Shown one piece after another: positions 32,332 to 42,348 of a stretch of DNA of 45,195 nucleotides (positions are counted from its first letter, which is position 1; each line of letters starts with the position of its first letter). Origin of the DNA: Rhodospirillales bacterium (GTDB taxonomy: Bacteria > Pseudomonadota > Alphaproteobacteria > UBA8366 > Aestuariispiraceae); assembly GCA_002696645.1 (NCBI GenBank), contig NZSA01000087.1, forward strand, positions 6,079 to 51,273. Reading direction: 5' to 3'. The translations under genes and the position numbers were made by a program. Under the pieces are notes generated by a model, which was not told the origin of the DNA, ran no database searches, and was given only the letters and a program-made list of their open reading frames with translations.

Positions 32332-32622
32332 CTAGTGATAATCTTCATAATCAAGGTCGATGATTTCGACTTCGAATTGATCAATTTTGAATGTCAGTCG
32401 CCAATTTCTTGTGACGGTCAAACTCCAGGTGCCTTTTCGAGCACCTGTGAGTATGTGCGCACGCCAGCTTGGGATCGCTTTAAGTTCTTCAACGCTGTCC
32501 ATATCTTGCAGAAAGGAAATCATGCGTCGGAGCTTTGGAACGATGTCATTTGGCAGACCAGACAAATCATCCTTTAGAATGAACCGACGTAATCCTTTAT
32601 GCAGAACGTTTCTGATCTTCAT
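32332..32622 (-). CDS. higB: HigB-type toxin (RelE superfamily mRNA interferase)
   Basis: Toxin of 96 residues from ATG 32622; a longer frame to 32694 adds 24 residues without family match. HigB landmarks include FILKDDLSGLPNDIVPKLRRMISFLQ, then LKAIPSWRAHILTGARKGTWSLTVTRNWRLTF and the end IIDLDYEDYH, the family's IVDYH-like C-terminus. It cleaves mRNA on the ribosome. It lies between rlmH and ettA on the minus strand, not part of either unit, so this is an inserted module. Confidence 0.9.
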   Translation of the reverse strand: MKIRNVLHKGLRRFILKDDLSGLPNDIVPKLRRMISFLQDMDSVEELKAIPSWRAHILTGARKGTWSLTVTRNWRLTFKIDQFEVEIIDLDYEDYH

Positions 32623-32653
32623 ACCGAAGTATAGCAGCCAATCTGTATGCCGT

Positions 32654-32686
32654 AAAGTTACACGCGACATTATGGTGTCAAACTTT
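32654..32686. promoter_or_regulatory. Inverted repeat in the higBA promoter region
   Basis: AAAGTTACAC (32654-32663) and GTGTCAAACTTT (32675-32686) are imperfect inverted arms (a 2-nt bulge) and overlap a consensus -35 TTGACA read on the minus strand (32676-32681). Position about 32 bp upstream of higB fits the autoregulatory operator of HigA. The -10 element is poor, so promoter assignment is tentative. Confidence 0.4.
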
Positions 32687-32734
32687 AACTTCACCGTTGA
32701 AACGATGTGATGCGGTTGAGGTTAAACCTGCAGT

Positions 32735-34420
<1,686 letters not shown>

Positions 34421-34515
34421 GGCGGTCCTGCTCCTTAAGCAAATGATGCAACGAAATACCGCCAGCCGGGGCGGCGAGAGGGTTTTAGCGGAGTTGAGCC
34501 GGTAGGGCAATGACG

Positions 34516-34535
34516 GCATCAGGCAATCCTGATGC
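34516..34535. promoter_or_regulatory. 20-bp lux-box-like palindrome upstream of the GNAT/LuxR pair
   Basis: GCATCAGG (34516-34523) and CCTGATGC (34528-34535) form a perfect 8-bp inverted repeat with a 4-bp centre (CAAT), 20 bp overall, the size and symmetry of LuxR-family operators. It lies 155 bp before the acyltransferase gene, in the divergent region with ettA, and is not followed by a terminator T-run. The downstream LuxR-type protein is the obvious candidate ligand. Confidence 0.55.
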
Positions 34536-34690
34536 AATCTGGTTTATGTAAAAAAATATAACTATTAATGGTTTCAAGCAAAAAATTCGCCTTTTTACTG
34601 CAAAACCGTCCCGTCTCGATATACAACTCTTGGTCTATCCTGGTTTTTCGGAATGGCCGAATGACCAGAACTCTACAGGAGGGCATTATT

Positions 34691-35311
34691 ATGAGTAACC
34701 GTATAAATAGTTCCGATGATTCTATTACAATCAAGGTTGCCTCAACGATTGAGGACCTGATCGCCTGTCAACGAATTCGATCAGCGTGCTTTATGAGTGG
34801 CGACGAACCGGAACCATATTCGGAACAGTTCGATGGGAATGACTTTTCGGCGGCAACGCATTTATTGGCTTGTCGAAATGGCGCACCCGTCGGTAGTATG
34901 CGTATACGCATCCTGAATGGGGGTGAAGGAACTGAGGCAACCTGGGAAAAGCTTTCTGTGCTGCCCAGTGAAAGAGGTGCCCTGGCCATCCTGAACTCAA
35001 TCGCTCAGGCCGCGGTGCAGTATTCGGTGTTTAAAGGAATTACGACCATTAGAGGTTTGGTGCGAGACCCACGGATCATGAAGTTCTGGAAGCGCACTGT
35101 GAATGGCGTAATCACCAATGAGCCGCCGGTTGTTTATGAGGGACGGGAATATCGTCATATCCTCATCGACCTGCGTCCTTATTGGACACCATGCGAACGA
35201 TTGACATTGGAGAAGATCGAACATGAGATTTTCGCCAAACATTTGTCAGAACGTCGCCGCGCATTGGCATCAGAGCGCGTGGAAGAAAGAATGAGGCAAC
35301 GCGTCGCATGA
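34691..35311 (+). CDS. GNAT-type N-acyltransferase, candidate signal synthase
   Basis: Protein of 206 residues; start at ATG 34691 has AGGAGG 8 nt upstream, which beats the longer frame from 34568. It has the acyl-CoA N-acyltransferase fold. An N-terminal QRIRSACFMSG followed by YSEQFDGNDFSAATHLLACRNG (43-64) and VGSMRIRIL (67-75) strongly recalls the R...F...E..FD..D pattern shared by LuxI-type and FeeM-type acyl synthases. The later KLSVLPSERG (87-96) is the GNAT acetyl/acyl-CoA loop. It overlaps the downstream LuxR-type gene by 4 bp. Known: synthase and receptor genes are usually adjacent. Inferred: makes an N-acyl signal, perhaps an acyl amino acid, rather than a classical homoserine lactone. 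Confidence 0.75.
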   Translation: MSNRINSSDDSITIKVASTIEDLIACQRIRSACFMSGDEPEPYSEQFDGNDFSAATHLLACRNGAPVGSMRIRILNGGEGTEATWEKLSVLPSERGALAILNSIAQAAVQYSVFKGITTIRGLVRDPRIMKFWKRTVNGVITNEPPVVYEGREYRHILIDLRPYWTPCERLTLEKIEHEIFAKHLSERRRALASERVEERMRQRVA

Positions 35312-36057
35312 TACGTTCGGAACAACTCTTAAGAGAGTTGGAAAAGACAGTCGACCCGTCTGACGTAGAACTTGTTCTGCGTCGGGCGGGGGCGACCCAT
35401 ATGTTCTGGCAAACCTGGGATCCAGATACGGTCTATACGTGGGAACGTGTGCCGCCTGGATTCTTTTCCATGTATTATGGTCTGGACTCCGACCGCTTTT
35501 GCGCCATTGCCAACGCCATGCGGGCGGGCTGGATATGCTATACATTTGGTCAGGCCCGCGCAGAGCTGGGCAACAGTTCCGATAGCAAAGACGCTGAAAA
35601 GATCTGGAATAACTTCAATATGTATGACGGCATCTGCATTTTGCAGGGTTTTGGCGGCCGTCGTTCCTTGTTGACGATGGCGGTTACCGGCAATGCGGAA
35701 CGACTGTTGCGTCAGTATCATGTTGTATTTTCGGCGGCCGCCGCGCGGCTGGATGAATTGTTGGCGGCAGATCTGGACTCCCTGTTCCGGGCACCACGGG
35801 CGCGGGGCCTGCTGTCTCCGGCAGAAGAGGCCACCGTACAGGCGCAGATTGATCACCCGCATTTAACCGTTCGCCAACAGGCCGGTCTTTTAAACGTCTC
35901 GGTTCGGACATTGGAAAAGCGGCACGCGGATATCGCCAAGAAGCTGGGCGTTTCATCCTTCCCCGGCGCTATTGTCATCGCCCTGGATCATGGCCGGATT
36001 GGTGCACTATCATCCGATACCCTTGATGAGGCAGACAAGCGTGGAAATACTGTTTAG
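35308..36057 (+). CDS. LuxR-family regulator with divergent autoinducer-binding domain
   Basis: Regulator of 249 residues. The N-terminal half looks like an Autoind_bind domain: WERVPPGFFSMYYGLDSDRF (45-64), GWICYTF (74-80), and YDGICILQGFGGRRSLLTMAV (106-126), with the aromatic and Asp positions of TraR-like pockets in place. The C-terminal GerE-type helix-turn-helix covers about 168-226: LSPAEEATVQAQI, LTVRQQAGLLNVSVRTLEKRHADIAKKLGV. The recognition helix differs from common LuxR proteins (VRTLEKR instead of xRTVxxH). It is translationally coupled to the acyltransferase. Together with the upstream palindrome this forms a plausible autoregulated signalling unit. Ligand unknown. Confidence 0.82.
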   Translation: MIRSEQLLRELEKTVDPSDVELVLRRAGATHMFWQTWDPDTVYTWERVPPGFFSMYYGLDSDRFCAIANAMRAGWICYTFGQARAELGNSSDSKDAEKIWNNFNMYDGICILQGFGGRRSLLTMAVTGNAERLLRQYHVVFSAAAARLDELLAADLDSLFRAPRARGLLSPAEEATVQAQIDHPHLTVRQQAGLLNVSVRTLEKRHADIAKKLGVSSFPGAIVIALDHGRIGALSSDTLDEADKRGNTV

Positions 36058-36165
36058 ATATTTTTGTTTTAATACTGTAGTGTCTTCCCATCCGATTTAT
36101 CCTTGTTATCCACCGCACTGAAAACCTCTCTCCTTAAGACGCATCATTTCCAGGATCATGTACTC

Positions 36166-37158
36166 ATGCCTAACGTCGAACCGCCAGCCACGGCAGGGCG
36201 CAATATTGGCCTAGCGGCGCCACGAGCCGAACAAGGCAATGTTCTGTTTGCCGCTGCCTGGATGATGGGGGCTTTGGCTTCGTTTGCAGCCATGGCGATT
36301 GCGGGGCGCGAAATATCGCGGGAATTGGATACGTTCCAGTTGATGTTTTTCCGCAGTATGATCGGACTTTTGCTGGTTGTTGGGATCAGTGGCTTCTTGC
36401 CCGGCGGATTGCGTAGCTTCAAAACACAACGCTTCAAACTGCATGTTGTCCGGAATCTGTTCCATTTCGCGGGTCAGTTTGCCTGGTTTTATTCTATCAC
36501 CATGATTTCTCTGGCAGAGGTCTTTGCTCTGGAGTTCACGTCACCGATCTGGGTCGCAATTCTGGCACCTCTTGCTTTAAAGGAACACATGACCAAGGGT
36601 CGTGCTTTGGCCGTTTTTCTTGGGTTTGTGGGTGTAATGATTGTGTTGCGACCCGGTTTGGCGGAGTTCGGTCCAGGCCATATCGCGATGCTGGTTGGGG
36701 CATTGGCATTTGCCACAAGCATGCTAACGACAAAGAAGCTCAGTGCGACGGAATCCCCGCTGACCATTCTGTTCTGGATGGTGGTTATCCAGGCCCCTAT
36801 GGGATTGATCGGATCCCTTAGTCATTTTGTCCTCCCAAGCATGACGACAACAATATGGCTATTTGTCGTGGGGCTTTGCGGGTTTAGCGCGCATTACTGT
36901 ATCGCTCAGTCGTTTCGGTGGGCCGACGCGACCGTGGTGGCGCCGATGGATTTTTTCCGCTTACCGCTCATCGCGGTGGTGGGCATGTTGTTTTACAATG
37001 AGGTTTTTGATCCGTTTGTCTTGTTGGGGGGCGTAGTGATCCTGACCGGCAATTACCTAAACATCCGTCATGAGCAAAAAAGGGTCGCCCTGGCAGGCGC
37101 GGCCCCGGTGCTTGACCCGACGGCATCAGTTGATGGCGTCGATCATCCACCCCGATAG
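36166..37158 (+). CDS. DMT-superfamily transporter (EamA)
   Basis: Inner-membrane carrier of 330 residues with two EamA repeats and about ten hydrophobic segments, starting VLFAAAWMMGALASFAAMAIAG and ending PFVLLGGVVILTGNYLNI. Characteristic loops SLAEVFALEFTSPIWVAILA (repeat 1) and WADATVVAPMDFFRLPLIAV (repeat 2) are present. Similar proteins (RhaT/YdcZ/S-adenosylmethionine-uptake-like) move small metabolites; the substrate cannot be inferred. Start at ATG 36166, which has AGGA 10 nt upstream. Its 3' end overlaps the convergent DinB-like gene by 33 bp. Confidence 0.9.
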   Translation: MPNVEPPATAGRNIGLAAPRAEQGNVLFAAAWMMGALASFAAMAIAGREISRELDTFQLMFFRSMIGLLLVVGISGFLPGGLRSFKTQRFKLHVVRNLFHFAGQFAWFYSITMISLAEVFALEFTSPIWVAILAPLALKEHMTKGRALAVFLGFVGVMIVLRPGLAEFGPGHIAMLVGALAFATSMLTTKKLSATESPLTILFWMVVIQAPMGLIGSLSHFVLPSMTTTIWLFVVGLCGFSAHYCIAQSFRWADATVVAPMDFFRLPLIAVVGMLFYNEVFDPFVLLGGVVILTGNYLNIRHEQKRVALAGAAPVLDPTASVDGVDHPPR

Positions 37159-37695
37159 GTTCTGTGCATCGACTTCCGCCATTCGGCTTTCACGATCCAT
37201 TCGCAGGATAAATTCATCCAATTGCGGAGGTGCGATGGATGTCTGGCTCAACATATCGTGAATCTGCCCACGGTGATGCGTGCCATGGGCCAGAACATGC
37301 TGAAGGATCGCCCAGATCGGCTCCACAACCCGCCCCCAACGCTGTGTCTCATGCAACAGGATTTCCTGCTCCAGATCGTCATCCGATAACCCGCCGATAT
37401 AGGCGCGCATCGCATCATCAGTTTCGCGTTGTGCCTTAATCAGGGCGTCCCTAGTGCCATAGGTTACGCCATCATCCCCAGTCGGGGGAAGGGGGGTGCC
37501 CCCCAGCCGTGACAGATAGCGCTGGTCGGTTGTGACAATGTGATCAAAGGTCCCGTGGATTGACCCGAAAAAGCTGGGGCGTGCGGCGAAATATTCGGAG
37601 TCATCCAGGCGCAGACAGGCCTGCATCAGGCGTTGATTCGCCAGAAAATGATTGGCTGCCTGCACATGCAGCAATCCCAACACATTTATCGCCAT
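37126..37695 (-). CDS. DinB-family protein
   Basis: Four-helix-bundle protein of 189 residues of the DinB/YfiT metal-binding superfamily. Ligand histidines are visible in GSIHGTFDHIVTTDQRYL (about 44-61) and in HVLAHGTHHRGQIHDML (about 133-149). Members include damage-induced proteins of unknown activity and thiol-dependent transferases (mycothiol, bacillithiol). It is a single gene, convergent with the transporter and divergent from hspQ. No lexA-like box was noticed. Confidence 0.88.
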   Translation of the reverse strand: MAINVLGLLHVQAANHFLANQRLMQACLRLDDSEYFAARPSFFGSIHGTFDHIVTTDQRYLSRLGGTPLPPTGDDGVTYGTRDALIKAQRETDDAMRAYIGGLSDDDLEQEILLHETQRWGRVVEPIWAILQHVLAHGTHHRGQIHDMLSQTSIAPPQLDEFILRMDRESRMAEVDAQNLSGWMIDAIN

Positions 37696-37773
37696 TTGTT
37701 GTCCCTATCGGCCATTCACTTGATTTGATTTATCCTAGTGCGAATGTAATATGACATCAAAGGATGCCATGAC

Positions 37774-38193
37774 ATGCAAAAAAGTGACGACGATATGAGG
37801 ACTGGTTCAGATAGGATGGGACCGCCGCCGGGACCACAGAATGAGTCTGAAAGCTCTGTTTATAAAGGGGTTGCACTCTTTCGGATCGGGGATGCGGTTC
37901 AGCACCGGAAATTCGGTTTCCAGGGTGTTATTTTTGATGTCGACCCGCAATTTGCAAATTCAGACGAGTGGTATGAGTCCATCCCGGAAGAGTCACGTCC
38001 GCGGAAAGATCAGCCATTCTACCATCTCTTTGCGGTGAATCCTGCGGATATGTCGCCCTATATTGCCTATGTCTCCCAACAGAATCTAGTTCCTCTGCCT
38101 GATGGGCAGGAAGTCGCTCATCCCCAGTTGGAAGATTACTTTGCGGGCCGCCAGAATGGTCGCTGGGTCGTTCGCAACGATCGTATAAATTGA
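37774..38193 (+). CDS. hspQ: HspQ/YccV-like heat-shock protein (hemimethylated-DNA-binding domain)
   Basis: Protein of 139 residues, with the HspQ domain from about residue 33 on: FRIGDAVQHRKFGFQGVIFDVDPQF, then DQPFYHLFAVNP and IAYVSQQNLVPL. The first about 30 residues are a hydrophilic, proline-rich extension not seen in E. coli HspQ. HspQ acts in E. coli as a specificity-enhancing factor of Lon protease and was first described as binding hemimethylated oriC DNA. The acyl-CoA synthetase gene follows after 19 bp. Confidence 0.88.
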   Translation: MQKSDDDMRTGSDRMGPPPGPQNESESSVYKGVALFRIGDAVQHRKFGFQGVIFDVDPQFANSDEWYESIPEESRPRKDQPFYHLFAVNPADMSPYIAYVSQQNLVPLPDGQEVAHPQLEDYFAGRQNGRWVVRNDRIN

Positions 38194-38212
38194 CCCGCAG
38201 GGTGGATCTTCT

Positions 38213-39826
38213 ATGCTGAGCCCAGCGACACGGTATGAAGATGTCGTGGCTAAGTTCTCTTGGCAAATCCCGCAGTATTATAACATCGGGGTCGATATAT
38301 CCGATCGGCAGAATCCAAATGATTTAGCGATTCTGTTCCGTGATTATGATGATCAGGTGCGGGAATACACGTTCGGGGACTTATCCCGGCTCAGCAACCG
38401 CTTTGCGAATGTCCTGATCGCTCATGGCCTGAAGCGGGAAGATCGTGTCGGTATCTTGCTGCCACAAGCTCCAGAAACGGCTGTTTCGCACATTGCCGCC
38501 TATAAGGCCGCGCTTATAGCGGTACCACTGTTTATCTTATTCGGGGAAGAGGCGTTGGAATATCGCCTGGTCAGTTGTGGCGCGCGGGCTGTGGTCACGG
38601 ATGCAACAGGTTTGCCGAAAATTCTGGCAATCCGGGATCAGTTGCCGGAATTGCGGGTGGTATTCTGTGTCGATGGCCCCTTGGAGGGGGCTGTGGATTT
38701 TCATGATGCATTGGCCCGAGCCTCTGATCGGTTCACACCGGTCAAGACGGCAGCGGATGACCCGGCGATCATTATTTTTACCTCTGGTACGACCGGTCAG
38801 CCCAAAGGGGCCTTGCATGCGCACCGTGTCCTGCTGGGGCATCTGCCGGGCGTTGAATTTCCCCATGATTTCTTTCCCCAGAAAGGCGATCGCTTCTGGA
38901 CTCCGGCGGATTGGGCCTGGATTGGGGGGCTGATCGATGTGCTGTTGCCCAGTCTGCATCACGGCATCCCCGTATTGGCGTATCGGGCGCGTAAATTTGA
39001 TCCGGAAGAAGCGTTTCATATTCTGGCGCGGTTTGGCATTCGCAATGCCTTTATGCCACCGACGGCCCTGAAGATGATGCGCCAGGTTGAAACGCCGCGA
39101 GACCGATTCCGCTATAAAATACGCTCCATTGGATCAGGGGGTGAAACGCTGGGGGCGGAACTGCTGGAATGGGGCCGCGAGACGTTCGATCTGACAATCA
39201 ACGAATTCTATGGTCAGACAGAATGTAATCTGGTGATCGGCAATTGCGGGGCCTGTATGCCGGTGCGTCCTGGCTATATGGGGCGTGCCGTGCCGGGACA
39301 TGATGTCGGAATTGTTGATGATTCGGGCAATCCGGTGCCGGTGGGAGAGGTTGGTAATATCGCGGTTCGAAGCCCGGACCCTGTTATGTTTCTGCGTTAT
39401 TGGGACAATCCCAAGGCAACGACGGAGAAATTTGCAGGAGATTGGTTGCTGACCGGGGATACCGGCAGTTTGGATGATCAGGGATATTTTCGCTATATCG
39501 GGCGCAATGATGATGTGATCACCACGTCAGGTTATCGTGTCGGTCCGGGTGAAATAGAAGATTGCCTGATGCGCCATCCCGCCGTTGCGCTGGCTGCCGC
39601 TGTTGGGATACCAGATCCTTTGCGCACCGAGGTCGTTAAGGCATTTATCGTATTGCGCAGTGGGTATGTGCAAAGCGATTCTTTGATTGAAGAGATACAG
39701 GCCTTTGTGAAGACCCGTCTGGCGGCGCATGAATATCCACGGCATGTCGCTTTTGTCGACAGTTTGCCCATGACTACGACGGGCAAGATCATGCGCCGGG
39801 AATTAAGAAAACAGGTGGGACAATGA
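38213..39826 (+). CDS. AMP-forming acyl-CoA synthetase (acetyl/medium-chain type)
   Basis: Adenylate-forming enzyme of 537 residues. Motifs: P-loop IIIFTSGTTGQPKGALH (about 186-202), NEFYGQTECN (about 330), LTGDTGSLDDQGYFRYIGRNDDVI (hinge, about 415-438), and catalytic lysine in TTTGKIMRREL near the end. The pattern resembles medium-chain or short-chain acyl-CoA synthetases (AcsA/MACS). It lies 19 bp after hspQ and 81 bp before the Sel1-repeat gene. Likely activates a free fatty or aromatic acid; no pathway neighbours narrow it down. Confidence 0.9.
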   Translation: MLSPATRYEDVVAKFSWQIPQYYNIGVDISDRQNPNDLAILFRDYDDQVREYTFGDLSRLSNRFANVLIAHGLKREDRVGILLPQAPETAVSHIAAYKAALIAVPLFILFGEEALEYRLVSCGARAVVTDATGLPKILAIRDQLPELRVVFCVDGPLEGAVDFHDALARASDRFTPVKTAADDPAIIIFTSGTTGQPKGALHAHRVLLGHLPGVEFPHDFFPQKGDRFWTPADWAWIGGLIDVLLPSLHHGIPVLAYRARKFDPEEAFHILARFGIRNAFMPPTALKMMRQVETPRDRFRYKIRSIGSGGETLGAELLEWGRETFDLTINEFYGQTECNLVIGNCGACMPVRPGYMGRAVPGHDVGIVDDSGNPVPVGEVGNIAVRSPDPVMFLRYWDNPKATTEKFAGDWLLTGDTGSLDDQGYFRYIGRNDDVITTSGYRVGPGEIEDCLMRHPAVALAAAVGIPDPLRTEVVKAFIVLRSGYVQSDSLIEEIQAFVKTRLAAHEYPRHVAFVDSLPMTTTGKIMRRELRKQVGQ

Positions 39827-39907
39827 CAACACTGTTTGTCTCATACGGTATCGACGTATTCTTGGAATCCGCATAGGGTCATCGTCTTGCAACGGGGGCA
39901 ATTTAGT

Positions 39908-40642
39908 ATGGCGGTTGGTTTTGGGGAAAGAATGGCGATATCCGCAGGCTTACTGGGCCTGTGCCTGATCATGCCCTTGGCGATGGTTGGCTTCCAATCC
40001 GGGCAGGCTTTCGCGCAATCTGAAACAGCGCAGCAAGATGTCGCGCCGACCTTTATTGTGGATCGATATCGCGCAAAGGCGGACGCCGGGGATACGGGCG
40101 CACAATTCCGCCTGGCCATTTTGTTTGAGCGTGGTGCTGTGACCGGTTCGCCCGATTATGATCAGGCCGCAGTCTGGTTCGAACGTGCGGCTGCGGCGGG
40201 ACATGGCCCCGCCCAGTTTAAGCGCGCACTGTATTATCAGGAAGGCTTGGGCGGGCAAAAAGATTTATCCGCTGCCGCCGCGCTCTATCGGCAGGCGGCA
40301 GAGCAGGGTCTGGGGGAGGCACAGTTTAATCTTGCCCTCCTCCTGGCGGAAGGTCAGGGAGTTGCAAAGGACGTTTCAGGCGCAATTCGTTGGTACGAAC
40401 AGGCGGCCTTTCGGGGTGTAACGCCGGCCATGCGCGCGCTTGGGCTGTTGTATATGGGCGGCGTCGCAAATACCCCTCAAGACCGGATAGAAGCCTGGGC
40501 ATGGCTGACTTTGGCAACCGAAAACGGGGATACTAAAGCGGCAGGTCTGTTACCGGATGTGACAGATGGTATGGATAAGACGTCTCTGGAAGAAGCATCC
40601 CGTCTGGCGGATGCCTATCGCCAATTGCGTCTGCGCCCTTGA
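39908..40642 (+). CDS. Exported Sel1-repeat (TPR-like) protein
   Basis: Protein of 244 residues with a Sec signal peptide (AISAGLLGLCLIMPLAMVGF, cleavage near QAFAQS) and at least three Sel1 repeats. Units include AQFRLAILFERGAVTGSPDYDQAAVWFERAAAAGH, AQFKRALYYQEGLGGQKDLSAAAALYRQAAEQG and AQFNLALLLAEGQGVAKDVSGAIRWYEQAAFRG. Such solenoids mediate protein contacts in the periplasm. I prefer ATG 39908 over the TTG at 39836, which would add a non-hydrophobic leader. After the stop, three imperfect copies of CCCTGATTAAC lie in tandem (40637-40673). Confidence 0.85.
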   Translation: MAVGFGERMAISAGLLGLCLIMPLAMVGFQSGQAFAQSETAQQDVAPTFIVDRYRAKADAGDTGAQFRLAILFERGAVTGSPDYDQAAVWFERAAAAGHGPAQFKRALYYQEGLGGQKDLSAAAALYRQAAEQGLGEAQFNLALLLAEGQGVAKDVSGAIRWYEQAAFRGVTPAMRALGLLYMGGVANTPQDRIEAWAWLTLATENGDTKAAGLLPDVTDGMDKTSLEEASRLADAYRQLRLRP

Positions 40643-40849
40643 TTGACGCCCCTGATTAACCCCCTGATTAATTCCCCGGCTCGAACGTCGCAAATACACG
40701 GATTTTGGCGCTATTTCAGCAACTGATCTTGTTCAGTGGCGTTGGCAGGTCGGTCCATTTTTTGTATTGTCGTCGCAAGGATAAATCTTGTCGCGCGGGT
40801 GTGAGCCTGGAATCTGGCTGGATTTAGCGTATGGCGAATGAAAACCAGT

Positions 40850-40877
40850 AATGGGGCGAGACGAAATTCGCCCCATT
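40850..40877 (+). promoter_or_regulatory. Stem-loop in the 5' leader of the corrinoid protein gene
   Basis: AATGGGGCGA (40850-40859) and TCGCCCCATT (40868-40877) pair perfectly over 10 bp around gacgaaat. The stem ends 6 bp before AAAAGGG, the likely ribosome-binding site, and 23 bp before the ATG. Only TTT follows, so it is a weak terminator but could be an attenuator or translational control element. Confidence 0.5.
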
Positions 40878-40900
40878 TGCCTTAAAAGGGATAGATCAAA

Positions 40901-41590
40901 ATGGCCGATGATGGGGATCTAGATCTTCGTTCTCTGGACGATCAGGAATTGGTCGAGCAGATGTGGGACGATTTGTATGATGGTCTTGCGGACGAAATCA
41001 CAGACGCAACAAACATCCTGCTGGAACGCGGATGGGCACCTTATAAGATCCTGACCGAGGCTTTGGTCGAAGGGATGCGGATTGTTGGGATTGATTTCCG
41101 CGATGGTATCCTGTTCGTACCAGAAGTGCTGATGGCGGCCAATTCCATGAAGGCCGGGATGAATATCCTGCGCCCCTTATTGGCGGAAACAGGCGCTCCT
41201 CCGCAGGGTAAAATGGTGATTGGCACGGTGAAGGGCGATATTCATGATATCGGCAAGAACCTTGTGTCGATGATGATGGAAGGTGCGGGCTTTGAAGTGA
41301 TCGATTTGGGTATCAACAATCCAGTAGAAAAATACCTCGCTGCCCTGGAAGAGCATAAGCCCGACATTCTGGGCATGTCCGCCCTGTTGACCACGACGAT
41401 GCCCTATATGAAGGTCGTGATCGATACGATGAAGGAACAGGGCATTCGCGACGATTACAAAATCCTCGTCGGCGGGGCGCCCTTGAATGAAGAATTCGCG
41501 CGGGAAATTGGCGCTGATTCCTATTGCCGGGATGCCGCCGTGGCGGTGGAGACGGCAAAGGAAGTGATGGTTCGCAAGAACAATCAGTAG
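40901..41590 (+). CDS. Cobalamin (B12)-binding corrinoid protein, methyltransferase-associated
   Basis: Corrinoid carrier of 229 residues, laid out like MtbC/MtgC or the B12 module of methionine synthase. A helical cap domain (about 10-95, with GMRIVGIDFRDGILFVPEVLMAANSMKAGM) is followed by a Rossmann domain. The lower-axial-ligand motif GDIHDIGKNLV (about 112-122), SALLTTTM (about 166) and GGAPLN (about 198) are intact. It receives a methyl group and passes it on. It is followed by the DUF1638 and virulence-factor genes, a set conserved in alphaproteobacteria and linked to one-carbon or split-MetH methionine metabolism. No methyltransferase is visible here. Confidence 0.93.
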   Translation: MADDGDLDLRSLDDQELVEQMWDDLYDGLADEITDATNILLERGWAPYKILTEALVEGMRIVGIDFRDGILFVPEVLMAANSMKAGMNILRPLLAETGAPPQGKMVIGTVKGDIHDIGKNLVSMMMEGAGFEVIDLGINNPVEKYLAALEEHKPDILGMSALLTTTMPYMKVVIDTMKEQGIRDDYKILVGGAPLNEEFAREIGADSYCRDAAVAVETAKEVMVRKNNQ

Positions 41591-41667
41591 ATTCATCAGC
41601 CGCCTCCCCTAGGACGCCTGTTACTGTTGATTCGTTTTGGCGGCAGAATGGGCAAGGAATGGACCGG

Positions 41668-42336
41668 ATGAATCAAACACTGGATCAAAATATTCCGGCG
41701 CCCGATGCGGCGCCGGAATATGGTCTGGAAAAGGCCAATATTCTGATCATTGCCTGCGGCGCTCTGGCGCGGGAGATTCTGGATATTATCCGCCTGAACG
41801 ATTGGCGGCATGTCGCCGTCACATGTCTTCCCGCCAAATTGCATAATACACCGCAGAAGATACCCGACCTCCTGAGGGCGAAAATTCGGGAACATCACAA
41901 TGATTATCAGGCGATCTTTGTTGCCTATGCGGATTGTGGAACGGGCGGAAAATTAGACGATGTTGTCCGCCAGGAAGGGGCGACCCGGATTCCTGGACCT
42001 CATTGTTATTCCTTCTTTGCCGGGGCCGATGCTTTCGATGCCATGGCAGATGCGGAATTGGGGACGTTTTACCTGACGGACTATCTGGCGCGGCATTTTG
42101 AAACTTTGATTCTGGAGGGGATGGGCCTGCGCAAGTATCCACAAATGCGTGACATGTTGTTTGCGAATTATACACGCCTGATGTATCTGGCTCAGACGGA
42201 GGATCCGATTCTGGAGGATAAGGCGCGCCAGGCGGCGCAGGCTCTGTCCCTGAAGTTTGAGATGCGCCGGACCGGCTATGGAGAATTGGCGGATTTTATG
42301 ATGGCATCCGTAAATGATGCCCCGATTAAACAATAA
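41668..42336 (+). CDS. DUF1638 protein
   Basis: Protein of 222 residues with the DUF1638 pattern: ILIIACGALAREILDIIRLNDW, LPAKLHNTPQKIPDLLRAKI, IFVAYADCGTGGKLDDVV, and GPHCYSFFAG, giving conserved cysteines in IIACGA, ADCGTGG and PHCYSF. The family has no proven function, but it travels with corrinoid proteins and corrinoid-dependent methyltransferases and may bind a metal or help load the corrinoid. Start at ATG 41668 with AAGGA 9 nt upstream; ATG 41659 lies too close to that site. Same strand as the corrinoid gene, 77 bp away. Confidence 0.88.
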   Translation: MNQTLDQNIPAPDAAPEYGLEKANILIIACGALAREILDIIRLNDWRHVAVTCLPAKLHNTPQKIPDLLRAKIREHHNDYQAIFVAYADCGTGGKLDDVVRQEGATRIPGPHCYSFFAGADAFDAMADAELGTFYLTDYLARHFETLILEGMGLRKYPQMRDMLFANYTRLMYLAQTEDPILEDKARQAAQALSLKFEMRRTGYGELADFMMASVNDAPIKQ

Positions 42337-42348
42337 AGGATGGTATAG

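Noticed and set aside
40800-40880. Possible cobalamin riboswitch before the corrinoid protein gene
   Set aside because: A sequence near 40806 (AGCCTGGAATCTGGCT) faintly resembles a B12 box, but about five positions differ and the other conserved riboswitch blocks were not found.
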